Origin: Vreelandella olivaria | GTDB lineage: Bacteria; Pseudomonadota; Gammaproteobacteria; Pseudomonadales; Halomonadaceae | Assembly: GCA_004295565.1 (NCBI GenBank) | Contig: AP019416.1 | Location: 2,790,001-2,854,000, forward strand | Reading direction: 5' to 3' | Length of the DNA stretch: 64,000 nucleotides | Shown here: positions 30,497 through 41,811 of the stretch, piece by piece | Layout: every line of letters starts with the position of its first letter | Numbering within the stretch: the stretch's first letter is position 1 | Made by a program: the position numbers and the translations under genes | Notes under the pieces: model-generated | Databases searched by the model: none | What the model saw: the letters and a program-made list of their open reading frames with translations, nothing else | What the model was told of the DNA's origin: nothing

Positions 30497-31450
30497 ATGC
30501 TCAACCCCACCGCTCGTGTGCTAGCCCTGCTAGAGCTGTTGCAGGCCCACCATCACTTAAGCGGCGGAGATCTGGCGAACCGACTCGGCGTGGATCGCCG
30601 CACTCTTCGGCGTTATATCCGAACCTTGGAGGAGCTAGGCATTCCGGTGACCACAGAGCGGGGATGCCACGGTGGCTACCGATTAATGCCTAGTTTCAAG
30701 CTGCCGCCGCTGATGTTCACCGCCGAGGAGTCTCAAGCCCTCGCGCTGGGCCTGAAGTCTGCTCTGCATCTAGGATTGAGCGAGTCGGCCCCCGCGGTGG
30801 AGAGTGCCCGGGCAAAACTAGAAAGGGTGATGCCCGCCGAGCTACAGCAGCGAGTTCGTGCCTTAGATGAGAGTACTCGGCTGGCGTTACCTACGACCCA
30901 CACCACTAACAACGAGCAGTTGCTGGGACTGCTAGCCACTGCCACCCAAGAGCGCCAGCGGTTACGGCTCGATTATCTAGATGGCTACGATCAGACCTCC
31001 AAACGGGTGCTCAATCCCTATGGCTTGGTTTATCACAGTGGTCATTGGTACATCAGCGGTTGGTGTCACTTGCGCCGCGACCTGCGCAGCTTTCGATTGG
31101 ATCGGATCTGCGAGGCCGTTCCCCTCTCGGCCACCTTTGATCGGCCTACGGACTTCGATGCTGCCGCTCACCTGATCCATAGCCTCGCCTCCCTGCCCCG
31201 CGCAATCGCTGTGGCACTGTGGCTCGAAACCGACATGGAGAGCGCCATCGCTGAGCTCGACCCCCATATCGGCCTACTGACACCTGCAGACAGCGGCGTG
31301 ACGCTGCACGGCCGCACCGACAGCCTGAGCTGGTTCGCCCGTCAGCTGACCCGCCTGTCCTTCGACTTCCGAGTCATCGAACCCGCCTCGCTGCGCGATG
31401 AGCTTCACCGCCAGGCGACGCGACTACAGCGTCTGGCCGAGGCAGACTAG
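30497..31450 (+). CDS. YafY-type WYL-domain transcriptional regulator
   Basis: A 317-residue regulator with an N-terminal HTH_11 winged helix (LSGGDLANRLGVDRRTLRRYI, then ERGCHGGYRL) and a WYL ligand-binding domain from about residue 150 (RLRLDYLDGYDQTSKRVLNPYGLVY, YISGWCHLRRDLRSFRLDRI). A C-terminal WCX extension follows. No frame break. Divergent orientation suggests it controls the BKACE gene. WYL proteins respond to varied ligands, so the signal is unknown. Confidence 0.9.
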   Translation: MLNPTARVLALLELLQAHHHLSGGDLANRLGVDRRTLRRYIRTLEELGIPVTTERGCHGGYRLMPSFKLPPLMFTAEESQALALGLKSALHLGLSESAPAVESARAKLERVMPAELQQRVRALDESTRLALPTTHTTNNEQLLGLLATATQERQRLRLDYLDGYDQTSKRVLNPYGLVYHSGHWYISGWCHLRRDLRSFRLDRICEAVPLSATFDRPTDFDAAAHLIHSLASLPRAIAVALWLETDMESAIAELDPHIGLLTPADSGVTLHGRTDSLSWFARQLTRLSFDFRVIEPASLRDELHRQATRLQRLAEAD

Positions 31451-31763
31451 CATTACTGGTGTCACAAACATCGCCAGGCGCTGTATGAGCCTGCCATGGT
31501 TCCTTGCGTCCAGCGCAGCGTGGTGATCGAATCACACACGTGACGTTGAGCGCATTGTACGAACTCACATACGGTGTGCTTCGGAAAGGCTGGTGAATAG
31601 TGTTCACCATCGGCTCTCCAGCAATGCGAGCAGCCCAGCTAAGCTTGTAGTCTAGCGACGTAAGGTGCCACGAACAGGGCAGGCCCCTGCTCGTCTGATC
31701 GGATCCACCACTTACCTGGATCCCCCAATTTCGATCAAGCTGACATGTAGAGAAAGCCATCAA
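31374..31763 (-). CDS. Unrecognised ORF at the right side of the mobile element
   Basis: An open frame of 129 codons antisense to the regulator end and extending into otherwise empty DNA. I do not recognise the product. It is rich in Ser, Arg and Trp with no clear membrane segment or domain. The frame may be chance or a relic of the element; the last third overlaps the WYL gene on the other strand and is unlikely to be coding. Confidence 0.2.
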   Translation of the reverse strand: MMAFSTCQLDRNWGIQVSGGSDQTSRGLPCSWHLTSLDYKLSWAARIAGEPMVNTIHQPFRSTPYVSSYNALNVTCVIRSPRCAGRKEPWQAHTAPGDVCDTSNASLPRPDAVVASPGGEAHRAARRVR

Positions 31764-31815
31764 TCAGTTAATCCGTTGTGAGTTTAACTTGTCGCTAATC
31801 TGTCAATTTCGCATA
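31451..31815. other. Non-coding right part of the mobile element
   Basis: Apart from the doubtful antisense ORF, about 365 bases hold no gene I can support. They run from the WYL stop to the right terminal repeat. Confidence 0.5.
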
Positions 31816-31837
31816 TCAATCAGAAAGTCTGGATACC
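31816..31837 (-). repeat. Right terminal inverted repeat of the element
   Basis: The outer ten bases, TCTGGATACC, are the exact complement of the left end at 28925-28934; similarity continues inward at 17 of 22 bases. Confidence 0.7.
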
Positions 31838-31845
31838 AAAATAAG
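31838..31845 (+). repeat. Target-site duplication, right copy
   Basis: AAAATAAG, identical to 28916-28923, directly follows the right terminal repeat. Confidence 0.75.
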
Positions 31846-31853
31846 GAGGTCGA

Positions 31854-32968
31854 TTATTGGCTAACCCCATCGACCACCACCTGTCGCGGGCAGGCATTCC
31901 CCTGTTGATCAAAAGATGGCAATGCTGGCCCGCTAAACCCAAATCGATCGTTTGACCTTCGGTTAGCTGCGTTAAGCCATCCAAACGCTGAGTTAAGGTT
32001 GCGTCTATGCCCTCCACCTGCAGATGCACCAGAGTTTCGTAACCCAGCTTTTCCGCCACCATTAATCTCGCTGTCAGCCGTGCCTCTGCCTGTTCAGGCG
32101 ATACAAAATCTTCCGCCCGCAATCCCAAAGTGGCGCCATCACCGGAATGGAGGTGCTTGCCATTGACCGCCACCGTCAGTGTCTCCCCGTTAGGCAAACG
32201 CACTACCGTTTGGCGCTCACCCGGGGCGACTACCGTAACCGGGAAGGTATTGATGCGCGGCGAGCCGATAAACTCCGCTACCTCTAAGGTTTTGGGAAAG
32301 TGATAAAGCGACAGCGGCGCACCCACCTGGGCAATACGGCCCTTGGATAGCAGCACAATACGGTCAGCCAGCGTCATCGCCTCCACTTGGTCGTGGGTCA
32401 CGTAGATCATGGTGGCGTTCAAGCGCTTATGTAGGGCAGCGATCTGCACCCGCATATCCACCCGCAGCGCGGCGTCCAGGTTGGAGAGCGGTTCATCAAA
32501 TAGAAACACCGCCGGTTCTTTTACCAGGGTGCGGCCAATGGCGACCCGCTGGCGCTGACCGCCGGAGAGGTCTTTGGGCTTACGCTCCAATAGTTCGGAG
32601 AGGTGCAGCATCTCGGCGGCGTGTTGAACGCGGCGGTGAATTTCCCCTTTGTCGGTGCGGGCCAGCTTCAGGCCAAAGGCCATGTTCTCGGCCACGCTCA
32701 TATGCGGATAGAGGGCGTAGGATTGGAACACCATGCCGATATCCCGCTCCTGGGGCGGAATCTCGTTGATCCGCTGGCCATCCAGCTGCATATCCCCTTC
32801 GCTGATATCTTCAAGCCCGGCAATCATGCGCAGCAGCGTGGACTTTCCGCAACCGGAGGGGCCAACAAACACCACGAACTCGCCGTCTTCGATGGTGAGA
32901 TCGATATCCCGGGAGATTTCCACGCCGTCAAAGGATTTACCGATGCCGCTTAGGGTTAAATGTCCCAT
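31854..32968 (-). CDS. malK: Maltose ABC transporter ATP-binding protein (one frame break)
   Basis: ATPase that powers MalFGK2. Walker [12 protein letters not shown], the Q loop [14 protein letters not shown], signature [13 protein letters not shown], Walker [13 protein letters not shown] and THDQVEAMT are all present, with a C-terminal regulatory MOP/TOBE domain. A lost T near 31910 shifts the tail; repairing it gives an ending HLFDQQGNACP and a stop at 31854, for 371 residues, the E. coli MalK length. The start at 32968 follows CCCAGGAGGAC and overlaps the end of the alpha-glucosidase gene by 13 bases. It likely serves malEFG, 16 kb away. Confidence 0.9.
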
Positions 32969-34702
32969 GGCGCGTCCTCCTGGGTGTGTGCACAACGGGC
33001 AATGGCCACGCCATAGGGCGGAAGGGATAGTTGCGGAAGGGACAGCTGAGTGCCCTGCCACTCACCGGCTAGCCACGCGGGGGCACCGGCAATGGCTTCA
33101 GCGCCTTCAGGTACCGAACGGGTGACCGTTTGGCTGCTAAAATTCAGTGCAATTAGTAACCGTGTTTGCTGGTAGGTGCGCTCAAGACAGAGCACACCGT
33201 CACGCACAGGGTGATAGCGCACATCGCCCTTCACCAAGGTGGGTTGGGTACGGCGGAAAGCTAAAAAATCGCGGTAGGCATTGAGCAGTGAATCAGTATC
33301 GTTATCTTGTTGATCAACGGCGAGGCTAGCGTGAGTGTCAGGCACCGGCAGCCAGGGCGTTGCGCTACTGAAGCCTGCATGGCGAGCATCCGCCTGCCAG
33401 GGGTGCGGCGTTCGGCAGCCATCGCGGCCTTTATAGGCGGGCCAGAAGGTAATACCCGCAGGATCCACCAATTGATCAAACGTCAGTTGAGCTTCGGGTA
33501 GGCCCAACTCTTCACCTTGATAAAGGCATACGCTACCGCGCTGGGTAAGGAGAAACACCATATAAAGGCGCAGCTTATCGAGCTGCCCTTCCGCCTGCCA
33601 GCGAGTTGCCAAGCGCGTCACGTCGTGATTGCCCAGCGCCCAGCAGGGCCAGCCATCGCCAATGCGTGCTTCCATTTCGGTTAGCGTTTCGTGCAAGTAG
33701 CCGGGGTCGGCTTTATCGGTGAGCAGGTTAAACGAGTAGCACATGTGCAGCCGTTTGCCGCCCTGGGAGTATTCCGCCATCACGCCCAGCGCGTCGTCGT
33801 CACCCACCTCGCCCACACTGGTGGTGCCGGGGTACTCATCCAACAGCGCGCGCAGCCGCTCCAGAAAACACCAGGTTCTCCGGCTGGGTTTTGTCGTACT
33901 GGTGGAGCTGATAGCCGTAGGGGTTGTCGGGGCGAACGCCTAGAAAGCTTTCGGTCATCTCCTGGCGCGGTGGGTTATCTTTTAGCTCGCCGTGGGTGCA
34001 GAAGTTCACCGCATCCAGCCGGAAGCCATCCACGCCCCGCTCTAGCCAGAAGCGCACTTCCTCCAGCATGGCATCCACCACCGCTGGCGTGCGGAAATTT
34101 AGATCCGGCTGGCTAGCCAGGAAGTTGTGCAGATAGTACTGGCAGCGGCGGGTGTCCCACTGCCAGGCGCTGCCGCCAAATACCGATTGCCAGTTGGTCG
34201 GCGGCGCGCCATCAGGTTTAGGGTCGGCCCACACGTACCAGTCGGCTTTGGGGTTATCGCGACTTTGGCGGCTCTCTTCGAACCAGGCATGCTGATCGGC
34301 AGTGTGCGACATGACTTGGTCGATGGTGACTTTTAGCCCTCTGGCATGGGCTCCCTCCACCAAACGGTCAAAATCTTCCAAAGTGCCAAACATCGGATCA
34401 ACATCGCGATAGTTGCTGATGTCGTAGCCGAAGTCTTTCATCGGCGAGGTGAAGAACGGCGACAGCCAAATCGCATCGACGTTAAGCGAGGCGATGTAAT
34501 CGAGCTTATCGATCACGCCTTTTAAGTCGCCAATGCCGTCGCCGTTGCTGTCCATAAAGCTGCGCGGGTAGATTTGATAAATCACGGCGCCGCGCCACCA
34601 GTCGGCCCCTTGGCTGCCAACGTAGTGGGATGTAGAGGAGTCTGCATCATTGTTTTGTCCTTGCCATAGCTCTTGACATAGTTCTTGCTGGTTACTCGGC
34701 AT
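32956..34702 (-). CDS. Alpha-glucosidase, GH13 (first paralogue; one frame break)
   Basis: Cytoplasmic GH13 enzyme, no signal peptide, about 582 residues including a 35-residue polar N-terminal extension. It shows YQIYPRSFMDSNGDGIGDL, the nucleophile region GVDGFRLDAVNF, the acid/base region TTSVGEVGDDD and ALGNHDVTR. An extra T in a TTTT run near 33855 breaks the frame. It probably hydrolyses imported maltose or short alpha-glucosides to glucose. It lies between malT and malK on one strand. The start is uncertain: 34702 (MPSNQQELCQ) lacks a good ribosome site. Its paralogue is at 42663-44337. Confidence 0.92.
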
Positions 34703-34759
34703 GATGCAGGGTTGCTCACAAGATAAAATCCTCCCCCAGGGCAACGCTGGGCGTAGGCG

Positions 34760-37486
34760 TTAGGAGTAGCCAGGCTGTCTGCTTATTCCCCCCTGAATAT
34801 GCGCCAGCAACTGCCCCGCCAGGGTAATCGCTTCGTCGCGGCGTCGAATATTCTGTTTTGATAGAGACTGCGGATATGGGTTTTGATGGTGGTAGGCGCC
34901 ACCGACAACTGCTCGGCGATCTGCTCATTGGAAAGCCCAGCGTGAATTAGTCCCAGAATTTGCCACTCCCGGCGAGTCAGTGGCGAAGTGCGGATTAGCT
35001 CGGGTACATCCGGCCTTGCGACGATATCGGCGATCACCGTTTCATCCAGCATTAAGCGTCGGGCGCTGCCGAAGTCCTTTTGTTGGCCAGCAAGCGTTAG
35101 CAGTCGCTCTGCTCTCGCCTGCTCTAATGCTGGCAGCGTGCCGCCAGCGAGTAAGCCAGTGAGCAGCTCGCCAAGCGGTTTGCCCAGGCGTAGAAAACTG
35201 CCCACCAGCGCGGTGCGAGAAGCCAAACTCAGCGCTTGGTGCATATGCTGCCGGGAATGCTCCTCCCTTCCTGCATACCATGCCGCTGCGGCTAAGCAGA
35301 GCTGATTGCGGTTGGCATCCGTGACCAGCCCCAAGTGCTGGGTGTGCCCTTCAAGGGCCTCTAATAGCGTGCAGGCTTCATCAAAGCGCCCCAGCAGGGT
35401 GAGTGCCCGGGCGTGGTTGCGCACATTGCACTGGGAAAAGTGGTTGGTAGCCCCTTCGGTGATGGGGGCAGGCGCCTCCTGACGCCAGCGCTCTATCGCA
35501 TCCAGATCCTGGGTGGAGTGCCACCAGGCCAACAGCGTGGCGTGGGCATTGGCGACCCAGTCGATATGATAATCGCCTTCAGCAAGGATTTTACGCAACC
35601 GCCGAATATGGTCGGCGCACTGGGCCTGGTCGCCACGGCTTTGGGCGATTTTGGCCAGTTGGATATGGCACTGAAGTGTCCAGCGCTCCCCCTGGTTATC
35701 CAATACGGCGATGCCTTTCAGCGCGGCCTGCTCGGCTTCATCCAACCGGTGCCACTCCCACAGCACCTGGCTGCGAATGCGGTAGAGAAACTCCGCCACG
35801 GGCAGATGCTCAAGCTCGGCATGTTCCAGATGGGCAAAGGCGCGTTCCTGAATATCGTAGGCGGCCTGTAGTCGTCCTTGGGCCACCAGCGTCTCCGACT
35901 GGTGGCAAAACGACCAGAGCAGCAGTTGATGATCGTCACGCTGGCGGGCCTGACGCTCCACCTCGCACACTCGCTGCAGCGACTCGTCCAAATAGCCCAG
36001 CACAAAGCGCGCCTCGCTCAAGATAGCGGTGGCCGTCAGCGGCGTGGAAGCTAAATAGCGGGCGGGCACGGCTAGCGCTTGCTCGGCCAGCGGTGCAGCG
36101 CGCTCGGCGTTGCCTTGGTTAATCGCCAGCTGCGCGCGTAGCGTGGCGAATTCAGCGTGAAGGCGCTGCCACTCTGGCATGTGCAACTGCGCTTCAATCC
36201 AGCCAATCACACGTGCGGTGATATCGAACTGAAACTGAGCATGGGAAACCCAGCCATAGAGCAACGTATGTTCCGGGCTGGTTGAGAGACGTGGCTCGCC
36301 GAGCAGGGCGAAACCCTTGGCCAACAGTGCATAGGCACCGCTTGCCAGTAAGGCGGGCCCTTGGGTGGTCAGTAGGCTTGCCACGTCATCGGGGGCCTCG
36401 GCGAGTATCGCCTGGCGAAGCGCCATCACCGGATCGTTCAAGGCTAGCCACGCCTGGCTTGCGCGCTGATGCAGTACTCGCTGGGTGGCCAAACTAAGCT
36501 CATGGCGGCGATGGCGCAGATACTCGCCAAACAGCCGTTGAAAGCGGTACCACTGGGCATGCGGGTCTGGGCGTTCAATAAATAGCCCCGCCTGTTCAAA
36601 GGCTTCCAACCGCTGGGTCAGGCGCTCCCCCTTCCAGCAGGCGGGCCATCAGCTCGGGGGAAAAGCGTTCCAGCACCCCAAGTTGCAACATCAGCTCACG
36701 CTCTTCCAGGGGCAGAGCAGCGGAGAGCAGTTCGTCAAACCAAGCGACAAAATCGGGGTGGGCACCACTTAATCGATCAACCAGAGCATCAAACCCTGCT
36801 CGCGTGGTAGTGCGCTCTACCAGCCAGCTCAACGCCATTACCCAGCCACCGCTTCTGCGCAGTGCACGCTCCAGGCTTACGCGTGTGGGGGGAAAGCTCA
36901 GTTGTTCGGCGCACAGGGTTTGCGCCTCTTCGCTGTCAAAGGCCAGCGCGTGAAGGTCGATCTCTTCAATCTCGCCGCGTAACCGTAGGCTGGCTAGCCC
37001 AAGGGCGGGACGCGAGCGACTCGCCAGGGTTAAGGTTAGCCAGGGCGGCTGGTGGCGCAGCCAGTGGGCCAGCCCGGCTAAGATATCGGGATGTGTCAGG
37101 TGTTCAAACTCATCAACCACCAACCGGCACGGAGTGCTGCTCGGGCAGCTCGCCAAGCCAGCGCTCTAACTGCTCAACACAGTCGGCCTCTTCGGCCACA
37201 GGTGACAGCGGCGCTTTTTATCCAACAGTGCATTGAGTGCGGCCTGCCAATAGGCTAAAAATCGCGCGGGCTGATTATCTCGCTGATCCAAACTTAGCCA
37301 GGCGGTTTCCTGCTCCAGCGCCGGTAGCCGTTCGGCCAGCAGCGTGGTTTTGCCATAGCCGGCAGGGGCCTGAACCATCAATAAACGGACATGCTCATTT
37401 AAACCGAAATGGTCATTTAGGCGCGGCCGGGCGACCACGCTAAGCGGCAGTAACGGCGCTTTTAGTTTCTCTTGTAGAAGTGACAT
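34760..37486 (-). CDS. malT: MalT-type LuxR-family transcriptional activator (several frame breaks)
   Basis: Large ATP-dependent activator (STAND/LAL type), about 908 residues across breaks near 37200, 36640 and 34855. E. coli MalT has 901. The N-terminus has SLLQEKLKAPLLPLSVVARPRL and Walker A VQAPAGYGKTTLLAE; then CRLVVDEFEHL, a helical repeat middle and a C-terminal LuxR helix-turn-helix (LTRREWQILGLIHAGLSNEQIAEQLSVAPTTIKTHI). Repairing an A run restores LYQ...NIRRRDEAITLAGQLL and an end at 34760. It probably activates malEFG and neighbouring genes with ATP and maltotriose. The next genes on the strand are the alpha-glucosidase and malK. Confidence 0.88.
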
Positions 37487-37540
37487 AGGCTCTCCCTGGG
37501 TAGCCCTGCTAACCGTTCACCAATGCGAATAAAGCGCTAC

Positions 37541-37565
37541 AAAAAGCCCGCGACGGATCGCGGGC
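37541..37565 (-). terminator. Terminator after lamB
   Basis: An 8-bp stem GCCCGCGA with its complement and a 4-base loop is followed on the minus strand by TTTTT. It separates lamB from malT. Confidence 0.88.
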
Positions 37566-37611
37566 AAAGTGCATTGGAGAAGAAACAGTTACATCAAGCA
37601 ACTCGCATGGT

Positions 37612-39131
<1,520 letters not shown>

Positions 39132-39171
39132 CTATTGTTATTGGTAAGCCACTATTTATAAGCGCTTTTGT

Positions 39172-39185
39172 CTAAATCGATTAAG
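39172..39185. promoter_or_regulatory. Candidate AglR operator 1
   Basis: CTAAATCGATTAAG, one mismatch from the perfect palindrome, lies 62 bases above the lamB start. Confidence 0.65.
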
Positions 39186-39275
39186 ATCGAATCGATAACA
39201 CTTCCCTTACACGGTTCGCCCAGGGGGGAGCGGCTGTTATTAAACGCCACGATGCTTAAGGAAAGATAGCCAAAA

Positions 39276-39289
39276 CTTAATCGATTAAG
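39276..39289. promoter_or_regulatory. Candidate AglR operator 2
   Basis: CTTAATCGATTAAG, a perfect 14-base palindrome with the central CG usual for LacI-family operators, in the middle of the lamB/aglE region. Confidence 0.72.
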
Positions 39290-39430
39290 TCTCTTTTTAC
39301 CAACGGCGAATAGCTAATTAGCGACTAATGTCTAAGGAACGATTTAATTTAGTGATAACTGAATAACGTTGTTAGACAAAAGTCGCTATTGAACTTCCCT
39401 CGATCAAAGCGGCTAACTGAGCAGCACAAT

Positions 39431-39444
39431 CTTAATCGATTAAG
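39431..39444. promoter_or_regulatory. Candidate AglR operator 3
   Basis: CTTAATCGATTAAG, identical to operator 2, 100 bases above the aglE start. Confidence 0.72.
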
Positions 39445-39543
39445 ATAAGATTAAGAGAACCATTGAGCAAACGTTTAATTCGTGAATTAACGCTAATTTA
39501 GACGCCACATCATCCACAACAATAAACGTCGAGGTACGCCGTT

Positions 39544-40814
39544 ATGAAAAGACTTTAATCACGACCGCCATCGCAGTAGCCAGCACGCTGAGCGCAACCA
39601 GTCAGGCTCAGGCTGAAGAACTCACCATTTCCTGTGGCGCGGTAGGCGCGGAGCTAACGCTTTGCCAAGAAGGCGTACGCGCCTGGGAGGAGAAAACCGG
39701 CCATAGCGTCGACGTGGTTTCTACACCCAACTCCTCCACCGAACGCCTTTCACTTTATCAGCAGATCCTTTCGGCCAACTCCAGCGATATCGATGTGATG
39801 CAGATTGACGTGGTGTGGCCGGGCCTGCTCGCCAACCACTTGCTGGATCTACGTGAGGTGCTTGGCGATGACGCCGCTGCCGGTCACTTTGAGACCATCG
39901 TCACCAACAACACCATCGATGATCGGTTAGTCGCCATGCCGTGGTTCACCGATGCGGGCGTACTCTACTACCGCGAAGACTTGCTGGAAAAATATGGCCA
40001 TGAAGTGCCAAAAACCTGGCAAGAACTCACCGAAATTGCCCGCGAGGATTAAAGACGCCGAACGCGCTGAGGGCAAAGACAATATGCAGGGGTATGTCTT
40101 CCAGGGACGTGCTTATGAGGGCTTGACCGTTAATGCCCTTGAGTGGGTGGCCAGCTTTGGTGGCGGAAACATCGTCGAAACTGATGGCGAGATTAGCATT
40201 AACAATGAACACGCTGCCGAGGCACTTGATCTTGCCGCCTCCTGGATTGGCGATATCTCGCCCAACGGGGTACTCAATTACACTGAAGAGGAAGCGCGCG
40301 GTGTCTTTCAGAGCGGCGGCGCGGTGTTTATGCGCAACTGGCCCTACGCCTGGTCGCTGGCCCAAAGCGAAGACAGTGACGTACGCGGCAAAGTGGGGTA
40401 ACCCAACTGCCCGCGGGTGGTGAAAACGGCCAAAGTGCCGCTGGCCTGGGTGGCTGGAACTTAGCCGTATCGCGCTACAGCGAACATCCCGAGCTGGCCG
40501 CCGACCTGGTTGCCTTTTGACCGGTGAAGAAGAGCAGAAGCGCCGCGCCATTCAAGCCTCTTATAACCCTACTATCGACGCCCTCTACCAAGACGACGAA
40601 GTGCTCGAAGCGGTGCCCTTCTTTGGCACGCTTTACGAAACCTTTGTTAACGCTGTTGCACGCCCCTCCGCGCCCACCGGCGATGCCTATGGTCGGGGTG
40701 AGTAACGCCTTCTTCAGCACCGCCCACGATGTGCTTTCCGGCACTAAAGATGGCACTCAAGCGGTCGCTGACCTTGAAGACGAATTGGCTCGCCTGAAGC
40801 GTCGCAACTGGTAA
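39544..40814 (+). CDS. aglE: Alpha-glucoside ABC transporter binding protein (about five frame breaks)
   Basis: Family 1 extracellular solute-binding protein, about 422 residues when repaired. ATG at 39544 starts MKRL, then after a slipped T run [19 protein letters not shown], a clear signal peptide. The mature part has [78 protein letters not shown] and [14 protein letters not shown]. Further breaks are near 40045, 40395, 40515 and 40695. The gene order E-F-G-A-K with a LacI-type regulator matches the rhizobial agl system for sucrose, maltose and trehalose. Its frame-break density is the highest in the window. Confidence 0.85.
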
Positions 40815-40828
40815 TCCGGGAGCCTTCC

Positions 40829-41811
40829 ATGCAGACCTCCATCAAGCATGATGACGCGCCCGCCGGGGCGCGTTCTTTCACTACCAAGCCGCGCCGGGGC
40901 ACCAAGGTTCGCCGTCAGCGGGTTAAAGCCGCCTGGCTGTTTTTAGCCCCCATGCTGATTGCGCTAACACTGGTGGCCGGCTGGCCGCTGGTACGCACCT
41001 TTTTCTTAGCTTTACCGATGCGTCGCTATCGGATTTGGGCGCTGCCAATCTGATTGGCTTCGAGAATTATCTCGTCTATGACGATGGTCGCTGGTACGGA
41101 GTATTGGCTGACTCGGTGTGGTGGCAGTCGGTATGGAACACCGTCTACTTCTCGGTGGTATCGGTATCCCTGGAAGTGGTTTTCGGGGTGATGGTGGCGC
41201 TGATTTTGAACGCCGAGTTTAAGGGGCGCGTCATTGTGCGCGCTGCGGTGCTGATTCCCTGGGCCATCCCCACCATCGTTTCTGCGCAAATGTGGGCGTG
41301 GATGCTCAACGACCAGTTCGGCATCATCAACCATATGCTGATGGGCCTGGGTGTGATTGACGCTCCCATCGCCTGGACGGCCAACGCCACCTACTCCATG
41401 TGGGCGGTAATTATGGTCGATGTATGGAAAACCATTCCCTTCGTGGCGCTGCTGGTGCTGGCTGCCCTGCAAATGCTGCCCAAGGATTGCTACGAGGCCG
41501 CGGAGGTCGACGGCATTCACCCGCTGCGAGTGTTCTTTAAAGTCACGCTACCGCTGATTACCCCGGCGTTAATGGTCGCGGTGATCTTCCGCTTGCTGGA
41601 TGCACTGCGCGTTTTCGATGTGATTTACGTACTGACCTCCAACTCCACCAGCACCATGTCAATGTCGGTATACGCCCGCCAGCAGTTGGTCGAGTTTCAG
41701 GATGTCGGTTACGGCAGCGCCGCCTCTACCCTGCTGTTCTTGATCATTGCCCTGGCCACCGTGGCTTACCTCTACGTTGGGCGTAAACAAATCCAATTGG
41801 GAGGTGACTAA
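40829..41811 (+). CDS. aglF: Alpha-glucoside ABC transporter permease (one frame break)
   Basis: MalF-type permease, about 327 residues, without the large periplasmic P2 loop of the malF product at 13213. A basic cytoplasmic N-terminus precedes WLFLAPMLIALTLVAGWPLV; a lost base near 41005 breaks the frame before SFTDASLSDLGAANLIGFENY. The EAA loop is YEAAEVDGIHPLRVFFKVTLPLI. The stop overlaps the aglG start (TAATG). Confidence 0.9.

Larger units (their letters stand above)
28924..31837. mobile_element. Probable ISL3-type element carrying a BKACE enzyme and a WYL regulator
   Basis: The 2.9-kb segment has inverted ends: GGTATCCAGA at 28925 and TCTGGATACC at 31837. The match continues imperfectly, 17 of 22 bases by eye. 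It is bordered by the 8-base direct repeat AAAATAAG on both sides, allowing one extra G at the left end (a four-G run; homopolymer slips are common in this sequence). Inside are a truncated ISL3-like transposase, a BKACE/DUF849 gene, a divergent WYL regulator and an unrecognised ORF. The insertion separates malK from the DUF3455 gene. The transposase remnant makes this copy non-autonomous. Confidence 0.72.

Noticed and set aside
39172-39444. CRISPR-like array from the repeated CTTAATCGATTAAG
   Set aside because: Units are only 14 bases, palindromic and unevenly spaced between divergent genes, which fits operators; no cas genes are present.
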